The notes below the pieces were generated by a model, which was not told the DNA's origin, searched no databases, and was given only the letters and a program-made list of their open reading frames with translations. Source: Colivicinus sp022776215 (GTDB lineage Bacteria > Bacillota_I > Bacilli_A > Erysipelotrichales > Erysipelotrichaceae). From it: a stretch of DNA of 36,389 nt. The DNA is taken from assembly GCA_022776215.1 (NCBI GenBank), contig JALFIR010000003.1, positions 1 to 36,389 on the forward strand. Direction: 5' to 3'. This document shows positions 26,466-35,013 of the stretch, piece after piece; within the stretch, counting starts at the first letter, position 1; each line of letters opens with the position of its first letter. A program made the position numbers and the translations under genes.

Positions 26466-28213
26466 TTAGCATTGCCCTCCTTATATTCAACATTAGAAAT
26501 TGTTTGCGTAATTATTAATGGTAAACACGCAACAACAGGATAAATATATCTAAATTCATCGTTTAACGGTACAAATGCCATTAGTATTAGGAAATTAACT
26601 AATAAGTGGAACATACTAATAAAAGTAGTCTTATTTTTCTTTAAGAAACAATAATACAAACCTATTATCAAAATAAACACAATAGTACCAGGACTAAATG
26701 CACAAGATACTAAAGGAATATTCTTTTGATTATTATAGATATTCTCAATCTTATTAACTAACGATTTATTATTATTTGTATATTCTATTCCATATTCATT
26801 AGGATAAATAGAAGTATAGTACATATTTTCAACATACTTATTTGGATAGAAGTAATACTTATTCATATTCACATAAGCCTCTAAATAATCTAGAGGATAC
26901 TTCAAAAATAATTCTACCCATAATTTTAGATATTCAATTTTGTTGATATCTAATCTAGAAGGCTTAGCGGTGTTTAAAATATAACTGTATAAAGTATCTA
27001 CAAGAATTGGGTTATACGCTTCTTTTACTTCGTCTAAAGGAATGTATTCTTCAATTAACCACTCTTCTTTCTCGTTTAGCTCCCTTTCATGAACTACAAC
27101 GTTAGCGATTTGTTGGAATGGTACTACAGTAATAAAACTATCACGAAAAGCAGTTGCAGATGGTGTATAATAATCACCTTTATAATTACTATTTAAAGTA
27201 GATAGTGTTGCGTTGTAAATTGGACCTCTAATAATACCAACTAAAACAAGGGTTGCGATTGTTGTGATTGTTAATTTCTTAAAATTAAATTTCAAACACA
27301 AAACAAGTATAATTATTACTACAACTATTAAAGTATAGAAACCATTATTTCTAAGCAATGAATATAAGATGCCAGTTATTATAAATAAGATAATATTTTT
27401 ATTTGATGGTTCATGACACAAATTATCTATCATACATACAAATAATGCGGTAAATACTGCATACATTGCATCTTTTGAAATGCTGATACTATAGAAAACA
27501 TTATAGGAAATAAATCCATAGAATAATAATGAGCATAGATAAAAATAAATATTATTAGTTCTTTTATATATATATTTACAAATATATGCATAAATAAGAG
27601 CACAAATGATTAATTGAACTAAACCAACTACAAAAGTAGCTATATTAATATTCGTAGTAAAAGATAGCACAATATCATAAATAAATTTAATTAATAATGT
27701 ATGTAATAAAGGATTCTTGTTATTGAAAGGACGATCACCAAAAGATTGAACAATTTGATTTAAGGTATCGGGATAAATAATTCCTGGATATTTAATAATT
27801 AAAATTGTTAACCATGAGAGTACGATTATTAAAAAGGCAACAATAAAAGATGACTTATAGCTTATAGGAGTAATTGTTTTAATCTTTTTATTATCTAAAA
27901 CGTTAAATATATATCCAAATAAGTGTTGGAATAAAAAATAAGAACCAATAGGTGTGACAATTAGTTTTATTGCGAGTAAGAAGCCATTAGAGTCATCTAA
28001 GTAAATCTTATATTTACCTAGTAATAGTAATAAAGATAATATTAGGGATAATAGTACAGTGTTTCTCTTGTATTTAGTTGTATTTTTAAAGAATAAATAA
28101 AAAATAATAAGCATAAGCGCTAATAAAAAATAGTTTGAAAAACTCAAACTATTTAAAAAATATATAGCTAATACTGATAATAATGTTTTTAAAGCAGTTT
28201 TAATCATATTCAT
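26462..28213 (-). CDS. DUF6020-like GT-C membrane protein, copy 1
   Basis: I start at ATG 28213 (MNMIKTALKTLLSVLAIYF) because an extended -10 lies just upstream; the longer frame from 28318 reads out of the previous gene. This gives 583 residues and about 12 membrane helices. The region IIKYPGIIYPDTLNQIVQS, then NNKNPLLHTLLIKF, is typical of DUF6020 proteins, where the acidic outer loop suggests a GT-C glycosyltransferase. Near the C-terminus DEFRYIYPVVACLPLII is shared with the paralog at 32772-34493 (AEFRYAYAVSLTLPFII). It overlaps the next gene by 4 nt. Confidence 0.7.
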   Translation of the reverse strand: MNMIKTALKTLLSVLAIYFLNSLSFSNYFLLALMLIIFYLFFKNTTKYKRNTVLLSLILSLLLLLGKYKIYLDDSNGFLLAIKLIVTPIGSYFLFQHLFGYIFNVLDNKKIKTITPISYKSSFIVAFLIIVLSWLTILIIKYPGIIYPDTLNQIVQSFGDRPFNNKNPLLHTLLIKFIYDIVLSFTTNINIATFVVGLVQLIICALIYAYICKYIYKRTNNIYFYLCSLLFYGFISYNVFYSISISKDAMYAVFTALFVCMIDNLCHEPSNKNIILFIITGILYSLLRNNGFYTLIVVVIIILVLCLKFNFKKLTITTIATLVLVGIIRGPIYNATLSTLNSNYKGDYYTPSATAFRDSFITVVPFQQIANVVVHERELNEKEEWLIEEYIPLDEVKEAYNPILVDTLYSYILNTAKPSRLDINKIEYLKLWVELFLKYPLDYLEAYVNMNKYYFYPNKYVENMYYTSIYPNEYGIEYTNNNKSLVNKIENIYNNQKNIPLVSCAFSPGTIVFILIIGLYYCFLKKNKTTFISMFHLLVNFLILMAFVPLNDEFRYIYPVVACLPLIITQTISNVEYKEGNAK

Positions 28214-28219
28214 GTATCT

Positions 28220-28228
28220 ATGATAACA
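28220..28228 (-). promoter_or_regulatory. Extended -10 for a leaderless DUF6020-like mRNA
   Basis: On the minus strand TGTTATCAT (complement of 28220-28228) lies 6 nt before ATG 28213 and just beyond the stop of the upstream gene. Predicted start point at the ATG; no Shine-Dalgarno. It gives the distal half of the operon its own promoter. Confidence 0.5.
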
Positions 28229-28235
28229 TGTTAGA

Positions 28236-29288
28236 CTATTTGTATTTTTCAATAACTTTATTATATTCATCCCAATTCCCCATATCGAAGTAAGAACCAT
28301 CTGAAATTGGAAATACACCTACGTTTTTATTATCATCTATTAATCTTTGCATAAGTGTTGTGATATGAACGAATTCATTATCACTAATATAATTTAAGGC
28401 CTCAGGTTCTAAAATATATACTCCAGAATTGATTTGATATATCATCTTAGGTTTTTCTCTTAAACCAATTAATTGACCGTTTTCTTTAGTTTCTAAAGTT
28501 CCATAAGGAATTGAAAAATCTTTTACAACAGACAATGCTGTAATGATGTTGTTATTTTCTTTGTGATACTTCATCATTTCCTTAAAATCAACATCAACAA
28601 TAATGTCACAATTAGACACAAAGAACGTCTTATCTAATTTATCTTTTAATAAGTAAAGAGAACCTGCTGTACCAAGTGGCTTTTCTTCTTCTATAAAGTT
28701 GATGTTGTAATCAGTAATATTTTTTCTCTTGAAGAATTCTTTAATTAAATCACCCATATGATTTATAGAGACATAAAAGTCTTTGCAACCAACAGAAGTA
28801 AATTGATGAATTATTTCTTCGATTACCGTTTTATCTGAAATAGGAACAAGTGGTTTTGGAATTAAATTAGTTAACGGTTTTAAACGAGTTCCCTTACCAC
28901 CAGCCATAATCACAACAGGATAGTTTTCATCTAATGTTCTTTTATATTCAACACCAAACTCAGTTGCCCATTCTAAAGTATCTACTAATATGCCGTTTTC
29001 ATTTATGACTGGCATACATTCGATTCTTTCTTTTTTCATTTCAGCTAATATATCTTCCTTCTTTTGATTACTAGAAGCAATTGTAATATCGCTTCTTAAA
29101 ATCAATTTAACAGGAGATTGCATGCTGACTTGTTTTAATAAGGCTCTTTGAATATCACCGATCGAAAGAACACCTTTAAATATATCACCATCACAAATTA
29201 TCAACAGTTTTCTATCAACCTCATCCATAAGCTTTAAAGCTTGAATGATGGTAATGTCGTCTTTGATGATTATATCTTTATTAATCAT
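28236..29288 (-). CDS. CBS-fused sugar nucleotidyltransferase (PtmE-like)
   Basis: 350 residues: a tandem CBS pair (about 1-115) followed by an NTP_transferase domain (about 122-350) with MAGGKGTRLKP (GGKGTR at 130-135), PKPLVPI, the DxD-like SNCDIIVDVD and GTAGSLYLL. The CBS-plus-nucleotidyltransferase design is that of PtmE-type GlcN-1-phosphate guanylyltransferases from legionaminic acid loci and related D-glycero-heptose/mannose-1-P guanylyltransferases. The CBS pair may sense nucleotides. It overlaps the aminotransferase gene by 8 nt, so it probably makes the NDP-sugar that the next two enzymes modify. Confidence 0.82.
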   Translation of the reverse strand: MINKDIIIKDDITIIQALKLMDEVDRKLLIICDGDIFKGVLSIGDIQRALLKQVSMQSPVKLILRSDITIASSNQKKEDILAEMKKERIECMPVINENGILVDTLEWATEFGVEYKRTLDENYPVVIMAGGKGTRLKPLTNLIPKPLVPISDKTVIEEIIHQFTSVGCKDFYVSINHMGDLIKEFFKRKNITDYNINFIEEEKPLGTAGSLYLLKDKLDKTFFVSNCDIIVDVDFKEMMKYHKENNNIITALSVVKDFSIPYGTLETKENGQLIGLREKPKMIYQINSGVYILEPEALNYISDNEFVHITTLMQRLIDDNKNVGVFPISDGSYFDMGNWDEYNKVIEKYK

Positions 29289-30435
29289 GCAATACTTCCT
29301 TAACCATTTCTACTACATATTCGATATCTTCTTTAGTAATGTTTGTGCTAGAAGGCAAATTAATTACTCTATCAGCATAATAAGTAGCTTTTTCAATCAT
29401 ATAAGCATCATCATTTAAGTATGGAACCTGTTCATTAATTAATCCCCAAATAGGTCTAGTTTCAATACCTCTATCTTTTAATTCAGCAATGATGGTTCTA
29501 ATATCTTTTTTAACTTCGTCTTTATTGATTAATAAAGAATAGAACCATTTGTTTGAACAAACACCTTCTCTAAAAGGAAGCATTGTTCCTTTTGAATAAC
29601 CATCAAATAATTTTACATAAAAATCATAATTCTCATTCTTACGTCTAATAAACTCAGGCAGTTCTTCCATTTGAGCTACACCAAGGGCTGCTTGCAAATT
29701 TGTCATACGGTAGTTATAGCCAATTTCATCGTGAATGTAGAAATGAGCATCGTTTTTAGCCTGTGTTGATAAATAGCGCAAATGATCTACAGTGGAACTA
29801 TCTTTAGCCGTTACGGCACCACCGCCACCAGTTGTGATGATCTTATTTCCATTAAAAGAATAAGCTCCAAAATCACCAATAGTGCCGGCATATCTGCCAT
29901 CTTCATAGTGAGTACCTAATGCTTCAGTAGAATCCTCAATAACCTTAAGATTATATTTATGAGCAATCTTCATAATTGAATCCATATCGGCCATATTTCC
30001 AAATACATGAACAACCACTAGAGCCTTAACAATGCTTCCTTTGTATGTTAAATGATTATCTTCAAAAACACATTCTTTATTACAAAATTTTTCAAGTTTA
30101 ATAGGATCCATGCATAAGCTATCATCACAATCAATAAACACAGGTTTAGCGTAACAGTATTTAACAGGATTAACAGCCGCAATAAAAGTAAGAGGAGGTA
30201 CAATAACAACATCTCCCGGAGTTACCCCAGCTTCTACTAAAGACAAGTGTAAAGCAGATGTGCCACTTTGGCAGGCTGCTACATTATCAATGTGATTAAA
30301 ATTTGCTAAGCTTTGTTCAAGTTTAGTGATGAAAGCACCGCCAGTAGAAACCCAGCCTTCATCTAGTGCTTCATTTACATATTTCTTTTCATTTCCTTCA
30401 AAATTTGGAATAGATAATGGTATATTACGCTTCAT
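29281..30435 (-). CDS. DegT/DnrJ/EryC1 aminotransferase, LegC-like
   Basis: 384 residues of the PLP-dependent sugar aminotransferase family. The opening IPLSIPNFEGNEKKYVNEAL...GWVSTGG is the LegC/PseC-like signature. PLP contacts include QSGTSALHLSL, EDSTEALG and the Schiff-base Lys198 in SFNGNKIITTGGGG. It converts a 4-keto-6-deoxy NDP-sugar, made by the adjacent dehydratase, into a 4-amino-4,6-dideoxy sugar. GTAGGAGA lies upstream. Which stereoisomer is formed cannot be told here. Confidence 0.88.
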   Translation of the reverse strand: MKRNIPLSIPNFEGNEKKYVNEALDEGWVSTGGAFITKLEQSLANFNHIDNVAACQSGTSALHLSLVEAGVTPGDVVIVPPLTFIAAVNPVKYCYAKPVFIDCDDSLCMDPIKLEKFCNKECVFEDNHLTYKGSIVKALVVVHVFGNMADMDSIMKIAHKYNLKVIEDSTEALGTHYEDGRYAGTIGDFGAYSFNGNKIITTGGGGAVTAKDSSTVDHLRYLSTQAKNDAHFYIHDEIGYNYRMTNLQAALGVAQMEELPEFIRRKNENYDFYVKLFDGYSKGTMLPFREGVCSNKWFYSLLINKDEVKKDIRTIIAELKDRGIETRPIWGLINEQVPYLNDDAYMIEKATYYADRVINLPSSTNITKEDIEYVVEMVKEVLHD

Positions 30436-30445
30436 ATAAAATCTC

Positions 30446-31651
30446 CTACATTTTTGTATCTAAAGATTTACCTGTTTCGATATGTTGGAAGTTAGGTAAA
30501 TAATCACTTAAGATTGAAACTATTTCTTCTTTATTACAATTATCGCTACCAAAAGCTTGTTCTAAGTTTGAAAGTAATTTATGTACGTTTTCTACATTAG
30601 GCATTTCTTTATCGGTAATAAAACCTAATGATTCAAACACATCCATATTATAAGATTCTTCATCAGTATAGAATTCTTCATAAGCCTTCTCCCCTGAAGT
30701 GTTTGATACTGAAATATGTATTGGATATTGATTACTTTCTTTTATATATTTAGCTTTTTCGATTGCTTCTACATCGCTGTTGCATTTAAGAATGGAATAG
30801 CCATTTTCTGTAATTAATGCTTCACCAATCTTATCAAAAGACATCATTTGAGCTTCTTCTAACTTAGGGAAAAAGATTTCACGGTTCTTACCAAGCATGC
30901 ACGCTAGCATACAAATTTGTCCACTTTCTTGTAAAGAAACAAAATATCTTTTTACATCACTAGGTGCAGATAATGGTTGTAATTTATTCATTCTAGCCAA
31001 AAAGCCTGCAGGTAGAGAACCGTTTGAAAATGCTACATTGGCAAATCTAGCTGTTTTAACTGGGAACTTATCCGAATATGAAAAGATTAAATCTTCCATA
31101 ATTCTTTTACTAGCTCCCATGATATTAACAGGATTTGCTGCCTTATCTGTAGATACACAGAAATAGTTCTCTGGTGGATAAACAGTTAGTAAATCCAATA
31201 ATTTCTTAGCGTTTATTACATTATTTCTAATTAAAGCTTCTATAGAATAAATATCTTTTTCAGATCTAACATGTTTGTGTGCTGAAAAGTTTGCGACAAT
31301 ATTAAACCCCTTGTTATTTTTAAACATTTTTACAAAGACTTTAGAAGAATAGTCCATAGGATAAGTTAATAAATCTTCTGGCACATATAAGCCTTCAGTT
31401 GATCTAATGTCTCTAACTAGTTCAGCTAAACCATTTTCATTAGTATCAACAACAACTAATTTAGATGGTTTAAATGGAAGAATGGCTTTAATAAAGTTAG
31501 AACCTATAGAACCAGCTCCACCAATAACCAATATAGTTTTATTTTGAATCTTTTCTTTTAATGTTTCTTCGTTATTTTTAATGTCATTAAAAAACATGCT
31601 ACAGTCTCTTTTTGTCACATACTTACTAACAAAATTATCTAATTCAAACAT
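30446..31651 (-). CDS. NDP-sugar 4,6-dehydratase (CapD/LegB-like)
   Basis: 401 residues, extended SDR fold with the NAD motif GGAGSIG (44-50). The usual Tyr of YxxxK is replaced by Met in MGASK (178-182, catalytic Lys182), with STDK (167-170) in front, as in CapD/FlaA1/PglF-type inverting and retaining 4,6-dehydratases. The protein is a soluble short form without the N-terminal membrane domain of PglF. It supplies the 4-keto sugar for the aminotransferase 10 nt downstream. AAAGGAGA precedes the start, inside the end of the GT gene (8-nt overlap). Confidence 0.87.
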   Translation of the reverse strand: MFELDNFVSKYVTKRDCSMFFNDIKNNEETLKEKIQNKTILVIGGAGSIGSNFIKAILPFKPSKLVVVDTNENGLAELVRDIRSTEGLYVPEDLLTYPMDYSSKVFVKMFKNNKGFNIVANFSAHKHVRSEKDIYSIEALIRNNVINAKKLLDLLTVYPPENYFCVSTDKAANPVNIMGASKRIMEDLIFSYSDKFPVKTARFANVAFSNGSLPAGFLARMNKLQPLSAPSDVKRYFVSLQESGQICMLACMLGKNREIFFPKLEEAQMMSFDKIGEALITENGYSILKCNSDVEAIEKAKYIKESNQYPIHISVSNTSGEKAYEEFYTDEESYNMDVFESLGFITDKEMPNVENVHKLLSNLEQAFGSDNCNKEEIVSILSDYLPNFQHIETGKSLDTKM

Positions 31652-32768
31652 TCTTATCTCCTTTAAACATCTTTTTCCATTTAGCTCTACACGTATCCCA
31701 AGAATAATATGTACTTATTTTCATTTTATACTGATAATCTCTTTTTGGATAATTTTCCAAAATTTCATTAAGTTGTTTATTTAAATCATCGAAATCTGAA
31801 AAATAGTCAATCTTTATTCCCATTTCATCTAGTTCCTTATAATATAGCCACTTACCATTAAGAACTATACTACCTGCATATATTGATTCTAATAAGCTAG
31901 ATGATAAAGCATCAGTTTTTTGTGCGTGAATAAAAATATCTGTCGCAGCTCTTAAAATACCAATATCTTCTTCAGACATATATGTTCTTAAAAAAATATT
32001 CTTCAAGCCCTTACTATTTGCATAAGATTCAACTTCGTCGATATATTCTTTTTTTCCGTTATAGGTCATTGGAAAAATAACAAATAATTTGTCTTTATTT
32101 TTTTGATTAGAAAGTGCATCGATAATTTTTTTATGTTGATGAGCTTCGTTTGCGTTATATCCAGCTGTCACATAAATCAAATCACTATTGTTAGAGAAAT
32201 GTTTTTTGCACTCCTCAATTCCCATATCAAATGCCTTATCTATATATGGAATAGAAGAATTACCAAAGTCGATTAGCGAACATTTTTTATTGAATAAAGA
32301 AGAACACTTTTCCACTAAATTCAAACTAGAACAAACAACATTCGCATCTAATTCTTTAATTATTTTTTTGATTTTAGTTAATTCAATTTTGTTTGCTCTA
32401 AAAATATCAGAACCAATAAATAATGTATAAACATTAGTATTTTTACTTTTAGCACTTAAAGCGATACTTAGATTAATGCTATCACAGTAGATTACAACAA
32501 TATTATCGTAGTTATTTCCATCTTTTATCGCACTAACAACACTATTTTTGTAGTGAGCAGTCATAACAACGGGTATCTTCATTAGTATTGGATTTAATTT
32601 AAAATCACCCACAAATTTTATACCTTTACTTAAATATTCATCTTTATAAACGCACTCTCTTCTTATATCATCTTGAAGAAAAACTTCATGACCAAAAGGT
32701 AATAGTATTTCATCGATATATTTTTTAATCCAAATTGAATTTGTATTTCCAATTAATAAAGTCTTCAT
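31644..32768 (-). CDS. GT-B (GT4-like) glycosyltransferase
   Basis: 374 residues. The C-terminal half has VTAGYNANEAHQHKKII, LFVIFPMTYNG, LRTYMSEEDIGILRAATDIFIHAQKTDALSSSLLE and IVLNGKWLYY, a GT-B donor domain related to GT4 or to Fuc4NAc transferases such as WecF. The N-terminal half is more divergent but begins with a normal Rossmann strand (MKTLLIGNTNSIW). Context next to a 4-amino-4,6-dideoxy sugar module makes that sugar its plausible donor. AAAGGAT precedes the start, and it lies 3 nt after the DUF6020-like gene, in one operon. Confidence 0.75.
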   Translation of the reverse strand: MKTLLIGNTNSIWIKKYIDEILLPFGHEVFLQDDIRRECVYKDEYLSKGIKFVGDFKLNPILMKIPVVMTAHYKNSVVSAIKDGNNYDNIVVIYCDSINLSIALSAKSKNTNVYTLFIGSDIFRANKIELTKIKKIIKELDANVVCSSLNLVEKCSSLFNKKCSLIDFGNSSIPYIDKAFDMGIEECKKHFSNNSDLIYVTAGYNANEAHQHKKIIDALSNQKNKDKLFVIFPMTYNGKKEYIDEVESYANSKGLKNIFLRTYMSEEDIGILRAATDIFIHAQKTDALSSSLLESIYAGSIVLNGKWLYYKELDEMGIKIDYFSDFDDLNKQLNEILENYPKRDYQYKMKISTYYSWDTCRAKWKKMFKGDKNV

Positions 32769-32771
32769 CTC

Positions 32772-34493
32772 TTATCCTTTCTTAATATCACAAATGCTCA
32801 TCGCGATTATAAATGGCAAGGTAAGTGACACAGCATAGGCGTATCTAAATTCAGCATACAAAGGTGTTGCGATTAGTAATGTGGCAATTACCAGTAATGG
32901 TGGCACCATTATAAAGAATAAGTCTTTTCTTTTATAAAGTGCTGATTTATATACAAACATTATAAGCAACCAAACCATAAAACCAATTGATAAGAAGAAT
33001 GTGAAGATAGGCGATCCAGACCACTCCATTAAGTATAATGTTAAAGCTGAATCAAAGAATTTGTTGTTAATTGTTTGATAAACACCTAAATCATTATTAG
33101 TAACGCCATCTGCCCATCTCCAAAAAGCGTAGCCTGAATTCCAGTATCCTCTTGTCTGATCTACCCAGGCTTCAATGTATTTTTGAGGATACTTTAAACC
33201 AAGTTGAATATATAAGTTTAAGTATTCTTTTGAATGTTCCTTTAAATAATCTTGATTACCTTTTTCTCTTACTAAATTTTTAATTGGATCAGAAAAGAAA
33301 GAAACATAGTAATCAGGAATTTTATCAATATCAATCACTTTGTTTAATAGTTCTTTTTGATCTGAGGTTAATTCTTTTTCATCTTTAATAACTCTTGCGA
33401 TTTGTTGAGCAGGGATTGATAAAGATTCAATTGTATCTGGTTGTTTTACATTCAATGAACTTAAAACAGGATACTTTAGAATAATTGAAAGTAATATAGT
33501 TATAACCATTATTAAGTTGATGAATTTGTATTTCTTGAAGAATAAAATAAAGAAAACAATAAAAGAAAAAACATATACAAATAACCCGTTACTTCTAAGT
33601 AGACAAACACCTAATGATGATAAGAAAGTGATTAATAGATTGACTTTATAGTTACCAATATTATTTAAAATCTTATAGATAGTTACGACAAATACACTTA
33701 TCGCAACACCAAAGAAAACATCCTTTCCCATATAGAAACTATATTTAATATTTACTGGATAAACCAAATAACAGATATAAACTATTAATGTTAAGTTTAA
33801 ATTTTTTGTAATTGTATATATGGTTTTAACGATATAAATAATACATGTTGCCAATACAAAGATTGAGAAAATACTATATAGTGCAACGCCAACATTGATA
33901 TCATTGAAAACATTTAAACCTATATCAATAAAAATCTTAATTATCATTGTATGGTAAAAAGGATGGTGGTTTGTATAGACACCTGTCAATATTTGTCTAA
34001 CTTGACCAATGCTATCTGGAGTAAATATTCCAGGATATTGAGCGGTATAAAAAATAAATAAATCTACAAAGATAATTATTAGCCATAAAGATAAGAAGAA
34101 TAAATTTTTGTTTCTTAGTATCACTTCACTATTTTTAATATTAAATTCACTAAGGGCAATTATGCATTCTCTAAATACTACAAAACCGCCTAAGAACACT
34201 TCGATAATCGCGATTAGTCTATATGCATGAGAAACGATTGCGTGGAATAGACTATAGTTAGCTAATACAACAGTTAAAGATAGAACAACCGAGAATATAG
34301 TTAATAATATTTTGTTTTGTTTACTGGGTTTGATGTTTTTGGAAATACAAACTGTACGATGAATTACAGCTATAATAGCCAATACAAAATAAGGAGAATA
34401 ATAAGAATCGGCTTTAACTAAAAAGATGCACCAATAGTATAAAAGTATTGCCTCTATTGCTGTTAATAATAATTTTTTGTTTCTTTCTTTCAT
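32772..34493 (-). CDS. DUF6020-like GT-C membrane protein, copy 2
   Basis: 573 residues, about 12 membrane helices. The motif YTAQYPGIFTPDSIGQVRQI, then TNHHPFYHTMIIKIF, matches the family pattern seen in copy 1 (IIKYPGIIYPDTLNQIVQS, LLHTLLIKF). Both share the later GKD/SKD loop, the LLRSNGL/LLRNNGF motif and the AEFRYAY-type end. The conserved Asp and paired His are candidate catalytic or metal residues of a GT-C enzyme. The start has GTAGGAGA upstream and TATAAT (34516-34521), so this gene leads the minus-strand operon that runs to 23174. Confidence 0.72.
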   Translation of the reverse strand: MKERNKKLLLTAIEAILLYYWCIFLVKADSYYSPYFVLAIIAVIHRTVCISKNIKPSKQNKILLTIFSVVLSLTVVLANYSLFHAIVSHAYRLIAIIEVFLGGFVVFRECIIALSEFNIKNSEVILRNKNLFFLSLWLIIIFVDLFIFYTAQYPGIFTPDSIGQVRQILTGVYTNHHPFYHTMIIKIFIDIGLNVFNDINVGVALYSIFSIFVLATCIIYIVKTIYTITKNLNLTLIVYICYLVYPVNIKYSFYMGKDVFFGVAISVFVVTIYKILNNIGNYKVNLLITFLSSLGVCLLRSNGLFVYVFSFIVFFILFFKKYKFINLIMVITILLSIILKYPVLSSLNVKQPDTIESLSIPAQQIARVIKDEKELTSDQKELLNKVIDIDKIPDYYVSFFSDPIKNLVREKGNQDYLKEHSKEYLNLYIQLGLKYPQKYIEAWVDQTRGYWNSGYAFWRWADGVTNNDLGVYQTINNKFFDSALTLYLMEWSGSPIFTFFLSIGFMVWLLIMFVYKSALYKRKDLFFIMVPPLLVIATLLIATPLYAEFRYAYAVSLTLPFIIAMSICDIKKG

Positions 34494-34515
34494 ATCTTCT
34501 CCTACCCTATTATTA

Positions 34516-34521
34516 AATTAT
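34516..34521 (-). promoter_or_regulatory. -10 box leading the large minus-strand sugar operon
   Basis: On the minus strand TATAAT (complement of 34516-34521) precedes the ribosome site and ATG 34493 by about 22 nt. No consensus -35. AAAAGTTAAG (34531-34540) overlaps the expected -35 zone. Confidence 0.5.
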
Positions 34522-34619
34522 AACTGAAGTAAAAAGTTAAGTTCCACTTTAAAGTCTTAAAAAGAAATAAATAAATTTATTCTTGGAATTATAGTGTTAA
34601 TCGTATGATTGACAACGTT

Positions 34620-34659
34620 AAAAGTTAAGACTTGACTTTTTAGGATTGCGGCTTATACT
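34620..34659 (+). promoter_or_regulatory. Promoter with an overlapping dyad, upstream of the FtsH-like remnant
   Basis: TTGACT (34632-34637), a 16-bp spacer and TATACT (34654-34659) form a good sigma-A promoter. AAAAGTTAAG (34620-34629) and CTTGACTTTT (34631-34640) form a near-perfect dyad centred at 34630 that covers the -35 box. The left arm also occurs directly repeated at 34531-34540. Confidence 0.6.
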
Positions 34660-34730
34660 TGGCTATCCTATCTCTTTTTGTAATTTTTTGTTCTTTGAAA
34701 ATTAAATATTGATAAATGTGGAGGTTTGAA

Positions 34731-34985
34731 ATGAAGGAATTCGATAATGTTATTGGCTATGAAGATATTAAGTTAGAGCTTTATATTGTTGTTGATATGC
34801 TTAAGAATCCAGATAAGTATAAAAGCCTTGATGTTAAGGTTTCTTTAGAGATGGAAAGATATTATTGACGTGCTAAAGAACTTTTGATTAATAATAGGAA
34901 ACTTTTGGATGCTGTAGCAAACAAGCTTATTGAAAAAGAAATATTGCTTAGTGATGGTATACAAAAACCGATGATGATAGAATGA
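34731..34985 (+). pseudogene. Internally deleted FtsH-like AAA protease remnant
   Basis: A fine ribosome site (GGAGG, 6 nt spacing) precedes ATG 34731. The first 40 codons (EFDNVIGYEDIKLELY...MLKNPDKY) match the region just before the Walker A motif in FtsH-like AAA proteins. Then the reading jumps to the C-terminal protease tail (ERYY-stop-RAKELLINNRKLLDAVANKLIEKE). The AAA core and the zinc protease centre, some hundreds of residues, are missing, and TGA 34865-34867 interrupts the frame, possibly from CGA. The two halves are recognisable but no enzyme can be made. Promoter and ribosome site remain and could still drive the next gene. Confidence 0.7.
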
Positions 34986-35013
34986 AATTAGCTTAAATAG
35001 GAGAAAAATTATA

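Noticed and set aside
28214..28318. N-terminal extension of the DUF6020-like protein
   Set aside because: It overlaps the end of the nucleotidyltransferase gene in another frame; a promoter box and the hydrophobic N-terminus support ATG 28213.
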